Assembly: GCA_902702965.1 (NCBI GenBank)
Contig: CACRXP010000430.1
Coordinates: 181,276-245,275 of the forward strand
Direction of reading: 5' to 3'
Source of the DNA: Spirometra erinaceieuropaei
Taxonomy: Eukaryota; Platyhelminthes; Cestoda; Diphyllobothriidea; Diphyllobothriidae
Length of the DNA: 64,000 bases
In this document: in pieces, positions 9,966 to 21,639 of the stretch
Position numbering within the stretch: the stretch's first letter is position 1
Layout: each line of letters begins with the position of its first letter
Notes under the pieces: model-generated
Databases searched by the model: none
Seen by the model: the letters and a program-made list of their open reading frames with translations, nothing else
Told to the model about the DNA's origin: nothing
Made by a program: the position numbers and the translations under genes

Positions 9966-12900
9966 ATGGCCAACCAGGAGACTCAGTCATTTGAGGACGA
10001 AGTGGCACTTGTACGATGTCTTGACGAATTAATTAACCTTCGTATGACAGGCGAACCGACCGATATGATGATGGAGGTAAGTTCATAAATAAACTTCACT
10101 GTTCTTTTCTCATTTTAAGCTACAGGACGAGGCCAACCAGGAGACTCAGTCATTTGAGGACGAAGTGACACTTGTACGATGTCTTCCCGAGTTAAACAAC
10201 CTTCGTATGACAGGCGAACTGACCGAAACGGTTATAGAGGTAAGTTCATAAATAAACTTCACTGTTCTTTTCTCATTTCAAGCTACAGGACGAGGCCAAC
10301 CAGGAGACTCAGTCATTTGAGGACGAAGTGACACTTGTACGATGTCTTCCCGAGTTAAACAACCTTCGTATGACAGGCGAACTGACCGATATGATTATAG
10401 AGGTAAGTTTATAAATATACTTTACTGTTCTTTTCTCATTTCAAGCTACAGGACGAGGTCTCACTGCATGTACACAGGTTAATTTTGGTCTGCAGAATAC
10501 CCTCCCTACGTGAATCCTTATGTACAATGCATAGGCAAAAGAAGGCTGTCCTTCAGTGGCCAAAGGCTTCCTCTGAGTAATCACTAGTGTTATACTTCAA
10601 CTGCTGCCCAGAGTCGCTAGACCGCTAATCGATTATGTCTACACGGGCCAGCTGGAAGTCAATGAGGCCAATGCTACTGGTCTGATTGTGCTGTCGCAGC
10701 AACTCGTAATGCCTCAGGTGGAAGAGTGGGCGGTGAGTTTTATGGCCGCCAGGTAGGTGTTACCGAACTCTCTTGAACTCCCAGGTTCAACGCCGAAAAC
10801 ATAAAAAAATATTGGGACCTCGCACAGTTGCTTAAGAGCGAACAGCTAATGAACGCCTGTTTTCAGCACATAAAGACAAACTTTGAAGCCACGGTTGCGA
10901 GTGACTTGTTCATCGAGCTGCCAGCTGACGCTGTCTTGTCCATACTGAGTGCAGATGACCTCATCGTGGAGAGTGAGGAGATCGTCTTCAAATCGATTGG
11001 GCTTTGGGTAAGTTCACCTGACGAAGTTAAAGAAACGCGACTGGTGCACGCGGAGGCGATGCTGCGAGAAGTGCGATGGAAGCAAGTTGATGCAGACTTT
11101 AGATGCAGACTATTTAATGAAGAAGGCTTCTGGAATAAATGTGTGGGATGTTTGTAAGTCGCGGAAGCCTTTCTAACCTCTTTAATTATTTGAGAAACCT
11201 TATAGGTCGCGCAATCACCTGGATCGAACATCCGTCCTCGAGAGTGGATAGAGAGTGTCCGTTTAATGATAAACGCAGAAGGCCTCTGGGTGGCATCTGC
11301 CTCGTCGAGAAAGCAGAAACTGGTTGGAAGTACTTGGTCGAGTACGATGTCGACGCAAACACTTCGAAGCCACTAGCAGATGTAACACGTTCGTATGGCG
11401 GAGTTTTCGTTGCCATTGAGAGTGAGTTTCGTCCATTGGAACTTATTGGGAACTTTTTGGGAGGCCTGTCAGCTGTCATACATGTCTTTGTTTATTTTTG
11501 ACTGTCACCTGGAATAGATGTGGAACGCGGACTTGCAGAGGGGGCTAGTCGTTAAGTGGCTTGTCTTATGATTACCGGCGGGAAGACAGGTTCAGATGGT
11601 CGTGTACGACTGTGTGGGGCAGGTATGTCGGAGCTGAAGTCGGTCGAGTGGCTTCAGGTCAGCGCGTGTGAAACGGCTCGCTGCAAGGGGGTGAATGACC
11701 TTGAGGCGGCGAGGCCTTGGGCGGGGACACCAGGCAGCCATGATGACTGTAGGCAACACTGATATTCTCCCGACCAATACCACATGCTGTTCCAACCGTC
11801 CTCGATTTTGCCCTAGCGAATGTTATTCGTCCGTTGTGTACTTGCATACTGAACGCAGTTCACATATGCCAATCTTGACAACCATCTGTCTGCGGTTGTT
11901 CTGTTTAGACATTCGTTTCTCGGCAAATTCATAAGGGATGACAGTGTTTCGCACATAAAACATAGTCTTTCGAATACTGGCCAGAAATCTTTTGCTATTG
12001 TATAAGCCTGTGGTACAAGAGCGGTAGTCGTTGTAAAGCAGCATGTCTGTGCCAGATCCTCTGACTTAATGAGAACACTCATTGTGGGGTAATTTATCGC
12101 CTTTTCATGCATTTTTTCTCACACAGCCGACGCCTTTCGTTGATGTCCTTGACACTCGTTTTCGTATCTCCTCACTTCGCCTCTTATTGCATTGGAAACA
12201 GGCTGCATCTTCGCGATTGGAGGAAATTCACATGACGGCAGCCTTCCAAATGTTGACAAATTTGATACTAAGGAACTTCAGTGGAGGGAATGTGCGCCGC
12301 TCTCCACGGGACGCCTAGAACATGCGGCAGTTGTCGTCCCAGTCGGGCAGGAAAAGGTGATTTGTGTCTTCGGAGGAGAGAACAGTCAGTACCAGTGTCT
12401 CGACACATGTGAAGTCTACTCTCCACATGAAGACAAGTGAGTATGCTGGCTGTGGTAGCCGCATAATAAAGTACATGTCGATTGTGTTCACCGCCAAAAA
12501 GGAGGCAGGCTTGAATGAATTTTTCTGCCGTATGAGTGGGATGGTTGTTAATCAACTGTGCTCTTCTCGCAGACTCGAGGCCTCAGGGCATTACGCGCTG
12601 CATTAAGACACCGCGTCTATCCTCCGATTAATCTCCTGTCTTAACTTGGCCTCTATTTGCTCAGACTTGGCTTTAGTCAAAGGCAATCGTCTACAGCCAT
12701 TAATATGATCTCACTTTCTGACCGAAAGTCCTTAAGATTTTTGAAAATCAGAAAGGTCTCTGGTGTAGTTTAATAGTCTATTTCTTCCGTATTCTTTCTC
12801 AGGTTCCACAGGCGTTACTTGTAAGTTCATTAAGGATTAAGCGATATTGATTCGGCAGTTTTTGCCGAAACTGTACATTTGGTCTAAGAATACATGAAAT

Positions 12901-15900
12901 TGGCTGAAAATTTCGACTAAAGAAGTGTGCACATGAAGTGCCCAAAACGCGAAAATGTTTGATGCTACCAACTGCATCTGAGCGACTTTTACTGCACTGG
13001 GCATTTTCCTAAGAAGAGTGGTTTGATTGAAATTTGTGGTTAAGGACGGCGACCTACTGGTAAGATTTGAGGCCATAAAACCTGCCAAAACCTTCAGAAG
13101 TGGGGCAATCATCTCCACTCCACCCCACCCCACTCTTCGAGACTCAAAAGTGGCCCTAATAAATATAGCTAGGCGTCTTTGGGGGTCTCAGATCTCATAC
13201 TGGTTAGACTGCGATGAATTTTATACTAAAGCTATTTCGGGCTGTACATCAGTTCTGGGTAGTTCCGAATAGTTTGATCAGGTGGCATCCTTCTGAAGCT
13301 TGAAGGTTTAGAAGCCTGTATGTAATTTTATGGTGAGGAAGCCGAACACTGAATCGACCTCATTTTCTCCTCACCCATGTGCCAGCAGCCCGTTCGTTAA
13401 GAACTGCTTTAAGTCCAGACCGGACGCATTGAAACCGCTCTCGCCTACCACGTTACGCGTACGTGCCTAAATCTCAGTAGTAGGAGCAACGAATGACACA
13501 TTAATGAGTAGCCATTGCAGCCTGGTCCTCGATTCAATAGGTGGCAGAGTTTTCATATCATCTGACACCCCCCGCCTGTGTTACGTTTCTAAACGCGCTT
13601 TTTGTCGGCTTTAAGTTCGTTGCAATTGCCCTGCTGACTGGATTCTCATAAGTAGACCACCGTTGCAGTGACATAACTGAATCACCCTTTTTACCGTCGC
13701 CCTCATTTCAGATGGTATAAACTACCTGGTTTAAAAGAAAAAAGGCAAAACTCTACCGCTGTTGCACTGCCGGACGGTCGCGTGTTTGTGATTGGCGGCC
13801 AATGTAGTGGCAAATCGTTGTCCACTGTGGAGATGTGTCATTTACGAGAACCAGCAGACTGGCGCGGACCAGGAAAGTCATCGGACAGCTTTTGGAAGGC
13901 TGCTGCTCCCATGATATACGCAAATAACCCACGCACAGCAGTGGCATTCAAGGGCGGCATCTTTGTTGCCTGGATCATCAACAGTATGTATCATTCTTCA
14001 GTACGAGTTGATGTCTTCGTCCCGCCCGACAACCGGCGACCCTTGGGACAGTGGACATTCCTCACTAATAGTACCTTGAATGAGTCTTTTGTTGCTCTCG
14101 CAGTTCACCAGGACAGACTATTTCGTTTCCGTAAGTCCACAGTCCTGCCTCCCCAATGACTTGAATTTACTGTCCTTGAGACGGCCTCAGATCGACTGAA
14201 GGGCTACTGATCATGAGGCGTTTGACTGTCAAGATGGTCTAATGCAATCTGCTACTTTCATCCTTTTAGGCATTCCCCCCGTATTCTTATCACAACTAAA
14301 AGATCGGAAGGGCACTGCTGGACAGTCTGGTTCAGTGTACTTTTGTCAGTGCATTTTCGTGCAACGGCGATCCACTTTCATTGCGAAACCCTCGGCTTAA
14401 GTCCGTCTCACACGGCTCACGTGGTCTGAACCGTATAGGGACATATAGGCTTTATATATACATATATATACGTCCCGTTCATTATGCCCAAAAGCTGACG
14501 AAGAAGAAAAAGAGGCGATGCCATGGACCACACTGTTTTCGTGCTGACGTTTCGGAAACTTCCTCGTTTCCATCATCAGAGTAGTGGTAGGGTGTTTGTT
14601 CCTGCTAGCCCAGAGTTGTTCTGTCTCGCCGCCTGTCTCTTGTTATAGGCATGTCTGATACACGAACTCTGACCTGCTTGCTGGCGGGCGATTTGTTTAG
14701 GTCTCCACGTGGCCGACCGCTGGGGCGCTGGTGTGACCTCTGCCCCCTGCCCGGCCACTGTTGTTGCTGCTAGGTCCGTGTGCCCGTGGGCCCTCCCCCC
14801 ATAATTTGACGGGCTGATCAGCTGCCGTTGCATGTGGGAATCGCGGTCGGCTGTTTGGGGACGTCGGTGGATCGGTCTCGCCTCAGTCGTCTGACACCCG
14901 GCTGGCTATCTACCCCTGCTGTGAAGGCGGGCTGCCAAAACTGCATAAACCGGGAGTACCTCTACTCCCCATAGTCTCATTACGCGGCACCCCGACCTTT
15001 GGACTGTCGAAATGGCTTTATCAACGCACGTGGTTCTGAACGTTGAAGTCCTCGGTCATCTGGTCTTTCATATAGTCGAGCCATAATTCACCCCACGCTA
15101 GCGTGGTTTTGAGCTGGACTATGACTGTATGGAGACAGCGTAAAATAACCCGGGGTATTATCGTTCCACTTTCCCCTTGTTCAATGACAACTATGCTTTT
15201 GCGTATTTCTTTTAGCCTAGCTTTTTTGCGTCCGACTGAACGATTGGGAATTGCCTAGTTTTTGTAGTATGCTGCCTCATTAAAAAGACAAAGCATTCTG
15301 AAGGCTGAAGTACCCAATATCGATCAGACTCTGTGAGCTTGCTCCGTCCTGTGGCTGGCCGAAACGGGACAAATTGCGTGATACCAGTCGACGGTACTTT
15401 GTCCGACATGATAAGGTTGTTTTCATTCATAAACTACAGTAGATGTGCTTATTCATGAAATGTCAAGCAAAATTTCGAAATGCGTTCTTGTTTCGAAAAG
15501 ATAAATACAGTAGTGTTGTAAACCTAATCATGACGTAGCATAAAATCAATAATGATCCAGTTACCTCAAGGTGTCGGCTTTCGAAAGAACTTATTGTCGG
15601 CTGCATGCAGGATCTATGCTCTGCAAACAATGACTGCATAAGTAGTTTGCAATTTTCTCATTGATTTTCGAAGCCCTTAAGATTTTTTAATACCGTTAAA
15701 TGGCCATTCATGAAACGTAATGTATCTGCATTTACGAATGTGGCTTTTAAAGTTAACAATATTGCTCAAATCCACTGCTTAATTTTTTGAACTGCATATG
15801 TTCTCCTCTTAAAACCGTAGAGAAATGCATGGTTTTCCGTACACGGAAAAAAAACAGCTTGTAGTTTTGAAGCCCTGAATGCAAGCGTAACCGCAGGTCG

Positions 15901-17418
15901 GGTTCAAAATTATTCGGGAATAAGAAAAGTTTTTTAAAACCGAATTGTACTCTTCGTTTGAGTATGAAATTGGAAGACGACGTGATTTTATACCGGATAA
16001 GCAACAGAATGAATATTTTTATGCATGTTTTCATTGAAATATAATTGAAATTTTAAGGGCTTCGAAAATCAATGAGAAAATTGCATACTACTTAAGAAGT
16101 CATTTTTTGCAGAGTATAGATCTTGCATGCAACGGAAAATAAGTACGTTCGAAAGCCGACACCCTGAGGTAACTGGAATAATATAGACTTATGCTTCATA
16201 ATGATTAGTTTTACAACATTGTTTAATTTATTTTTTTCGAAACGAGAACGCATTTTGAAATTTTGGTTGACATTTCATGAGTAAGCAGATCTTCTGTATC
16301 TATATTTGATGCGACCTGGTAGATAGTTGTGCACGACTGTCGATTCTACAGCACAAGAGGAGCTTTTTCGATAGATGACAGTCGCCGATGTGTCGTCGAG
16401 CGTATTTCTTCCATAATAGGGCAACTGGTGATTACTGTTCTTAAGCTGGAGAAGATGGCGGTTTTAGGGATCTCCGGTCAAGTTATTGTCTAAAAGCCAG
16501 ATAGGAGACAATGTATGCATTAGCGCTAAATGCGGCTTAAAAAGTTATTTCAAACAATCGAAGGTCTATGTGAACTCACGGTGTTATGTTTCTCCGTTCA
16601 CATTATCTTCTCGGTTTATCCACTGCTGTCGCTATAGGTGATGCACTGATGACTGTGACTGAATGTGAGTCTGGGCGTTTAATTGGACTGCTCCCTGGGA
16701 ATTAACTTCCAGGTAAACTGCAAGATTTCGTCCCTAATGAGACAGTCAAGAGTCGATGCCAACCCGATGCGACGGACGGTTGAGGCAGTTGGAACCTTTT
16801 ATTCCTTTCCTACTTCATGCGTATTGTTTTAATTATATTCAATGCTTCGTGTTGGTCTGCGGTGCAAGTGAGTTAAGAGCAGCTAGCTGGAAGGTTGGCT
16901 CGGCTCTGTTCTCCAGGATATGTGAATACTCCTACAATCCTAAGAACCCTCGGCAATAGATGAGGTGTTGTTTCGGGCCGATCGAGCCAAGTTCCCTTAA
17001 TGAAATCCTCTGGGCCAATTTGGTCGAGGATTCATAATTTTACCGACGACTTATCTATCGGCCAAAACGGCCTTTCCACCAGCGCACTATCAGAGCCAAC
17101 GGTAGTTATGTGTCCATCCCTCTCCACATACATCCCTTCTTCCCTTTCTTACTCCTTCCCAACTTCTTTGGTTGTTTTGATCGGTGACACGACCCAGCTA
17201 TCCCCTTTTAATGAAACTTCGGTTGGAATTAATTAGTGTCTACTTTCCTTCTTCTCATTGGAGGTTACGGTGATAAGCAAGGCGTATCAGTCACGGAGTT
17301 CGTCCCGCCATCAAGTCGGTCCATGTCATCTCGCAAGAAGTTTGACTTCTGGACCTGGTCCGATCCCAGAAAAATTGATTCTTTAAAACGCATCAAACGA
17401 GCATTTACTCTGTGCTAA
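9966..17418 (+). CDS. BTB-BACK-Kelch protein, gene A (KLHL-like)
   Basis: Exons: 9966-10076, 10446-10576, 10612-10752, 10785-11153, 11195-11421, 12202-12436, 13712-14130, 17237-17418; 1815 nt, 604 aa, phases agree throughout. The BTB domain (about 1-128) has DEVSLHVHRLIL and IDYVYTGQLEV. BACK (about 130-240) has NIKKYWDLAQLL and VFKSIGLWV. The Kelch propeller (about 255-604) has IGGN, FGGE, IGGQ and IGGY blade motifs. Family members are usually substrate adaptors of Cullin-3 ubiquitin ligases; that role is inferred. Two extra copies of exon 1 (10120-10239, 10283-10402) are in phase and would add 40 aa each if included. Introns of 35, 32 and 41 nt interrupt the first half. If the donor at 14131 is ignored the frame stops at 14159. 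Length and domain order match typical KLHL proteins. Confidence 0.88.
9968..10456 (+). repeat. Three tandem copies of a 163-bp unit covering exon 1 of gene A
   Basis: Units start at 9968, 10131 and 10294, a constant 163-bp period. Each holds the ANQETQSFEDEV coding segment, a GAG/GTAAGT donor, and an intron with a pyrimidine tract ending in TTTTAAG or TTTCAAG. Only unit 1 has an ATG. Gene B has a single copy, so amplification happened in arm A after duplication. Copies 2 and 3 share LPELNN where copy 1 reads LDELIN, as does gene B (VPELNN), so copy 1 carries the derived residues. Confidence 0.92.
10577..10611 (+). other. 35-nt microintron in the BTB domain, gene A
   Basis: Starts GTAATC and ends CCCAG. 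Removing it joins ...ASSE to VARPLIDYVYTG and repairs what otherwise reads as a stop/frameshift. Gene B has an intron of identical length (62216-62182) with different interior bases but intact GT...AG. Confidence 0.85.
10753..10784 (+). other. 32-nt microintron at the BTB/BACK boundary, gene A
   Basis: Starts GTAGGT, ends TCCCAG and splits an Arg codon (AG/G). The same 32-nt intron occurs in gene B at 62040-62009. Confidence 0.85.
11154..11194 (+). other. 41-nt microintron at the BACK/Kelch boundary, gene A
   Basis: Donor GTAAGT, acceptor TTTGAG (TTTAAG in gene B, 61639-61599). Only this acceptor keeps the frame into GRAITWIEHPSSR; the nearby TATAG acceptor leads to an early stop. Confidence 0.75.
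14440..15030. mobile_element. PLE fragments: inverted terminal part plus RT fingers piece
   Basis: From the (TA)n tract at 14455-14471, bases up to about 14900 resemble the minus-strand 3' terminal repeat and C-terminal region of the PLE at 53.9-54.3 kb, including a hammerhead core at 14546-14579. A plus-strand RT piece follows at about 14930-15030 (LPKLHKPGVPLLP, GTPTFGLSKWLYQR). The two pieces have opposite polarity, as often seen in PLE insertions. It lies in the last intron of gene A. Confidence 0.75.
14546..14579 (-). ncRNA. Hammerhead ribozyme core in PLE terminal repeat (family I)
   Basis: Minus strand reads CUGAUGA, one unpaired U, stem II GGAAAC/GUUUCC, then GAAACGUC, with cleavage predicted after the final C. 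ACGU is self-complementary, so stem III may form between two RNAs. U-A and C-G pairs begin stem I, and an outer ACCAC/GUGGU pairing lies beyond an internal loop. Confidence 0.7.
15437..16296. mobile_element. Foldback MITE with about 250-bp TIRs and TA target duplication
   Basis: The ends read CAGTAGATGTGC and, inverted, CAGAAGATCTGC, and similarity of the inverted ends continues to about 15690 and from about 16045. TA flanks both sides (15435-15436, 16297-16298). The mirror site in the other arm (46991-46992) lacks the element and has one TA. CAGT-type ends and TA duplications suggest a Tc1/mariner-mobilised, non-autonomous element. No transposase is inside. Confidence 0.85.
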
Positions 17419-17419
17419 A

Positions 17420-19010
17420 ATTTGCCAATTTTTTCGAGCATTTAGCTTAAAGAAAAATCCGTTAGATACGCATATTTTTATACTTCTATTAAAGCAACTC
17501 ATATACTTATCATGCTTCAAATTTCCTTTCTGTGCCAATTACAAACTTGGGAATGGGACATCAGAGTCAGTAGGAGCTACGTACAGCTGCGGTCATGCCT
17601 GATGTAGTTTAAGTTAATACTCTCGTAGGATGAATTGCCAACAACATTCCTTGGTGATTTGTTTCGCCCCCTGGAGACGAGACGGAATGTCAAGGCCGCG
17701 AGGGCAACTCCACGTCTCGAAGACCTGTTTCGATCATTCCACCGCCTTCTGGGAATTTGTTTGCAACAGCGGCACCGCACTAGTGTTGAAGAAGGCAACA
17801 AATGTTGTGCGTGGGTCAACCAAATTTTTACCGTAGATAGTCGGAGATAGTGGTGTCGTCAGTGTGATCCAAATTATTTCACTCAAGCGGGTGTCAGTTT
17901 AAATTCCAACTAGAATAGTTCTTGGGAACCGTCGGTGAAGAATCACAAACCTACGCATGTCGGTTGCGAACGGGCTGGTGGGCCTACTCAGAAAACAGGA
18001 AGCAAGGACACCTGTGATAGTGCAGTGGCGGTCATAAAGGTTTTATGAATGATGTCTTTGAAATGCAAAGATAGGTATATTCGTAAACCTGAAGGGAAAC
18101 ATACATTTACGTTGCTCAACGCTTGGATACACCAGCAATGCCTAAAAACGCAAAAGTCTGATCGGTGGTGTTGGCAATTATGTGCTTTAAGCAGGAAGAA
18201 AAAATGGAAACCGAGGTTACCGACTAGATGGACCAGGCAAACTCGTCTCGACCTGTGGTGACCAGGTGCATAGGAGGAGGAGGAGGAGGGAGTTACGAAG
18301 TTACGCATCGTCAGACCCAACCTCCGCGACGCCAGCGACTAGTACATTTAAAGGCGACAAGCGTCGTAGCGTTGTAGGGTCTCTACTCCGAGCGTCTGTC
18401 TCAACGCTGGGCCTTCGGTTAGTCTCTGCACTCGGCACTGGACATGTCCTCGTCCGGCTACCAACTCTCCCCAGCTCCTCCAGTTATTCTGTACAGAGTG
18501 CATCATCCTTCCCGCTGGCATCCGCCTTCTCTTTCCATTCGGTACCGGGCCTCTAGGTCGTGATGGGCATAGTATCGCACGCGGCGTATCTTAACCACCA
18601 GCACGAAGTCCATGCCTAAGGCCTTACCCCAAACCCCTAAGTATATCCGTTATCCGTACCCTAACATCTAGCAGACCACCTGTCATGTTCTCCCTAGGCC
18701 ACCACGCCCTGATAAGGGAGGTGTTGTGTAGGTTAGGTTAGAAATACTGTCCTTTTAGATTTGTCATCGTCGAGATTGCCACAACAATCGACTTTTGTAG
18801 ATGCGCTGGAGCAAAGCGGATATCGCATGCTTTTATCGAACTGCGCAGTCTGCGTGAGGCCATTACTGTTAGTTTATATCCGCGCATTGGTATGCTTTAG
18901 ACGTGGGCCATTAGCAACCTTGCACAACTCCATTACTGGTTGATTGTCAGGCTCTAATACCGCCAACTCCATCCTCCCTTCCACATCCTCTGCGGCCACG
19001 ACAACTACCT
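17420..19010. other. Conserved non-coding arm downstream of gene A
   Basis: Clear similarity to 44500-45860 in inverse orientation. Both copies carry stops in every frame over most of the interval and no domain was recognised. A GGA-rich purine run sits at 18272-18290. It is probably 3' flank retained from the duplication. Confidence 0.6.
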
Positions 19011-19721
19011 CGTCCAATCCTCCCACCGGTGAAAACACTCTCGGCGCACAATTAACCAATACCCTCTCCACCACCGATCACATTTCCGGCGACCTGGACT
19101 AGGTACAAATTGTCCTCGGTGCGATAGGGCATGGGTCTGGTCAGTCACTTGATACTCCACAACACTTAGGCAAACGGACCAATGCACGCAGATCAGACAA
19201 ACACTTACCCGTCGCATCCGATTAAGTCTCCCGCACTGTCTTCCCACGTGCATTCATCGTATGGGCTTATATGGTCACATGCGCGGATCACCGCAAGCTA
19301 GACCCAATCAGCACGCATTTATCCAACAAGGCATTCGCCATGCATGAACAGCTCTCAGGCAAATGTTCTTCGTCTTCTCCGAGTTGTCCCACTGCAACAC
19401 GCGAAGTCCCTGTATGCAGGGGCATATATGTCGATATAGGCAAAAAAGCTGATCGCAGATGCTGAGATGGGGAAGGTATAGCGATCTACTAGGTGCGAGC
19501 ACGAAAGAACTTTTCAAACCGATTATACCTCATTCTGTCTATCTCCAATGTTGCGCTCGAGTACGAGTACAATACGTTAGACAATTAAACTGTACCCAGA
19601 GATCGTCATTATTTCTTTTTTCCTATATAAATATATAAATATATAATAGAAGCGAAGATGCGCGTCCCCGGACATAAATGAGAAGAAAAGGCGATCTCGG
19701 GAACCATTGTTTTACTGTCCT

Positions 19722-19755
19722 GACGTTTCAAAAGCATACAAGCTTCCATCGTCGG
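19722..19755 (-). ncRNA. Hammerhead-like core, variant, in PLE terminal repeat
   Basis: The minus strand gives CCGACGA, a stem II of GAAGC/GCUUUU type and GAAACGUC. The core has C where the consensus has U4, so activity is doubtful even though the fold and the palindromic ACGU are kept. Confidence 0.5.
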
Positions 19756-20352
19756 AGGTGAGTGTGGTATCGCGCCTCGCAGTATTTATAGGTGGGTGAA
19801 AGTCATGTCAAAACGGGTTTTCTTACATATGAAGTCAGGGCGGCAGGAGGGAAGGGGCGGGGGGAGTCCTAGAGCGTCTTTTCGCCGGATAAGGGGGTAG
19901 TGGATCAGCTTTAGTGGTCATCAGCCGCATGCACACATGAACTGTGACGGCCCGGGGGGGGGAGGGAGGGAGGGTGACGGAATGTACTCAATCTACATCG
20001 GAGGCCGGCGTTGAGACGTTGGTGGTCGTCGTTCGTACCTCCATTGAGCGTAGCTGTCGTCCAAGCCTGGCAATCTTGTTTACGCCGCAACGACTGTCCG
20101 TTTTCTCGTCCGCCGGACTAGTAGATGGACCGGCTGTGGTGAGCACTGCGCCTTCGTCGGAACCCGGTTGAGGGGTGGTTGGGTGTGTATCCGCCGTGGA
20201 CTCGCTCATGTCTGGATTAATGTTTAGCCTGGGTGCACGTCTGCTCATTTGTTTACTGAGCTGCGCTCGAAGGGCTTGATAGGCAGCGGGAAGAGCAACA
20301 CAGCGGTTGGTGGAGGTTGTCCCCGTGTGCCAAGCCTCGATTGTTTCCCTGG

Positions 20353-20922
20353 CTATGCGATCGTTTCCCCGGCCCAGAATTTCGGCACGCTGGAAGGCGA
20401 ACGTGTGTCCGTTTGCCGTTTGCCGGTCTCCCCAATGTAGTTGACTTTGCAGGAGTTACACCGGATCCGGAAGATGACGTTTGTGGTCTCACCTATTGGC
20501 AGACGGGCCTTAGGTCTCAGGACCAGATGTCGAATTGTTGACTCCGGTCGGTGGGCGATGCCGATCTTCAGCGGTCTTAAGAGACGCGAGACGGCCTCAG
20601 AAACGCCGTCGAGGTATGGAAGCGCCCGCCATATTGTTGGTTGTTCTGTCACCAAACGTCGGCCCGGTCTGGCCTGTCTGCCGCGTTCGATGAAGTTGCG
20701 AGGATACCCGTTGGCCATGAAGAAGAGCCGGAGGTAGTGTAGTTCTGACCTTCTGTCGTCCGGCTCGCTGCAGTGTGTTTCTGCCCTTCTGTAGAGTGTT
20801 CGCCCACAACTGCGTTTGTGGCCTAACGGGTGCTTACTGTGGAAGCTAAGGATTTGGCGCGTATAAGTGGCCTTCCTATATACCGTCGTTTTAAGGTGCC
20901 CGAGATCGCCTTTTCTTCTCAT
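20353..20922 (-). pseudogene. PLE RT thumb and partial GIY-YIG endonuclease
   Basis: The 189-residue frame includes HPLGHKRSC, ANGYPRNFI and LPYLDGVSEAVSRLL, the conserved PLE thumb, then TNVIFRIRCNSCKVNYIGETGKR, the first strands of the GIY-YIG nuclease used by PLEs to nick target DNA. The reading frame leaves the nuclease early (TDTRSPSSVPKF), so the Arg/Glu-His part is lost in this frame. The palm with YVDD is absent. Confidence 0.75.
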
Positions 20923-20954
20923 TTATGTCCGGGGACCGCATCTTCGCTTCTATT

Positions 20955-21620
20955 AGCAATATTTTTTGGAGTGCATCGCCTCGAGGGATTCTCGGCCTTT
21001 CTTGAAAGGGCAGACCGCGACAACGCGAGCTTTGTCCCAAGCGAATGTGTGCCCGGTGTCCAGCGTATGCATGGCTACCTGAGACAGATGGTCTCGCCTC
21101 TTTACTGCCAACTGGTGCTCATGTATGCGTGTTGAGGCGGATTTTCCAGTCTGGCCACAATAGACGGCAGTACATGCATCACAGGGTATCTTGTAGACGA
21201 CCTTTTTCTTGTCCAGCTGATGAACCCTTAGGATGTACCAGCTGAGAGCTCAAAGTAGTCGTAGGTTTGTGCGCCACTCGAATTTGGTGTTACCATAAGT
21301 GTCTTTCGACGAGTTCAGACACATTCTTAATGTAAGGAAGCGTTCGCCAAGTGCTTAATTCAGTCGTCAGATTGGTACTACCCGGCGCCTTCTCCCTTGA
21401 TTCTCGCTGCCTCATGCATCTCCGTACGAAATCCTTAGGGTATCCATTCTGCGAAAATAATTCGCATAAGTAATTCACTTCGGCTCGATAGCCTTCTTCA
21501 TCCGAACAATGTGTTTTTGCTCGACTTAGCAGACTGTTTACGGCACTACGGAACCAGCGTCGAAAATTTACGCAATAATCCCTCTTGTCCCAAAGAACCC
21601 GTCTCTTTTCAACATATATA
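20955..21620 (-). pseudogene. PLE C-terminal fragment (thumb + GIY-YIG)
   Basis: Minus-strand pieces at 21478-21290 (CELFSQNGYPKDFVRRCMRQ, WRTLPYIKNVSELVERHL) and, in other frames, about 21240-20955 (IHEHQLAVKRRDHLSQ, MHTLDTGHTFAWD). The 5' side (about 21545-21610) keeps only half of a family III hammerhead (GAAAAUUU without CUGA). Frameshifts separate the segments. Confidence 0.7.
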
Positions 21621-21639
21621 TGTATATATATAAAAGAAG

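Larger units (their letters stand above)
19640..20950 (-). mobile_element. PLE 3' half with terminal repeats
   Basis: A minus-strand RT thumb plus GIY-YIG fragment (20922-20353) and a C-terminal tail (20248-19988) are followed by a terminal repeat with a hammerhead-like core at 19722-19755. The start of the terminal repeat (GTCCCCGGACATAAATGAG) recurs inverted at about 20897-20945, so the copy is bracketed by inverted ends. The 5' RT palm is missing. It interrupts the conserved arm. Confidence 0.75.

Noticed and set aside
10569..10640. Apparent stop/frameshift in the BTB domain of both Kelch genes
   Set aside because: A 35-nt GT...AG intron at the same place in both copies restores the frame into VARPLIDYVYTG; a shared frameshift is less likely.
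14131..14159. Stop at 14159 (and 58394) as the true gene end
   Set aside because: A C/GTAAGT donor just before joins in phase to a conserved last Kelch exon 3.1 kb (A) or 12.4 kb (B) away. The short form could still be an isoform.
14270..14400. Possible extra exon after 14270 (IPPVFLSQLKDRKG...)
   Set aside because: Conserved as DNA in both arms, but the acceptor positions differ by one base so the frame is not shared; the 17.24-kb exon fits better.
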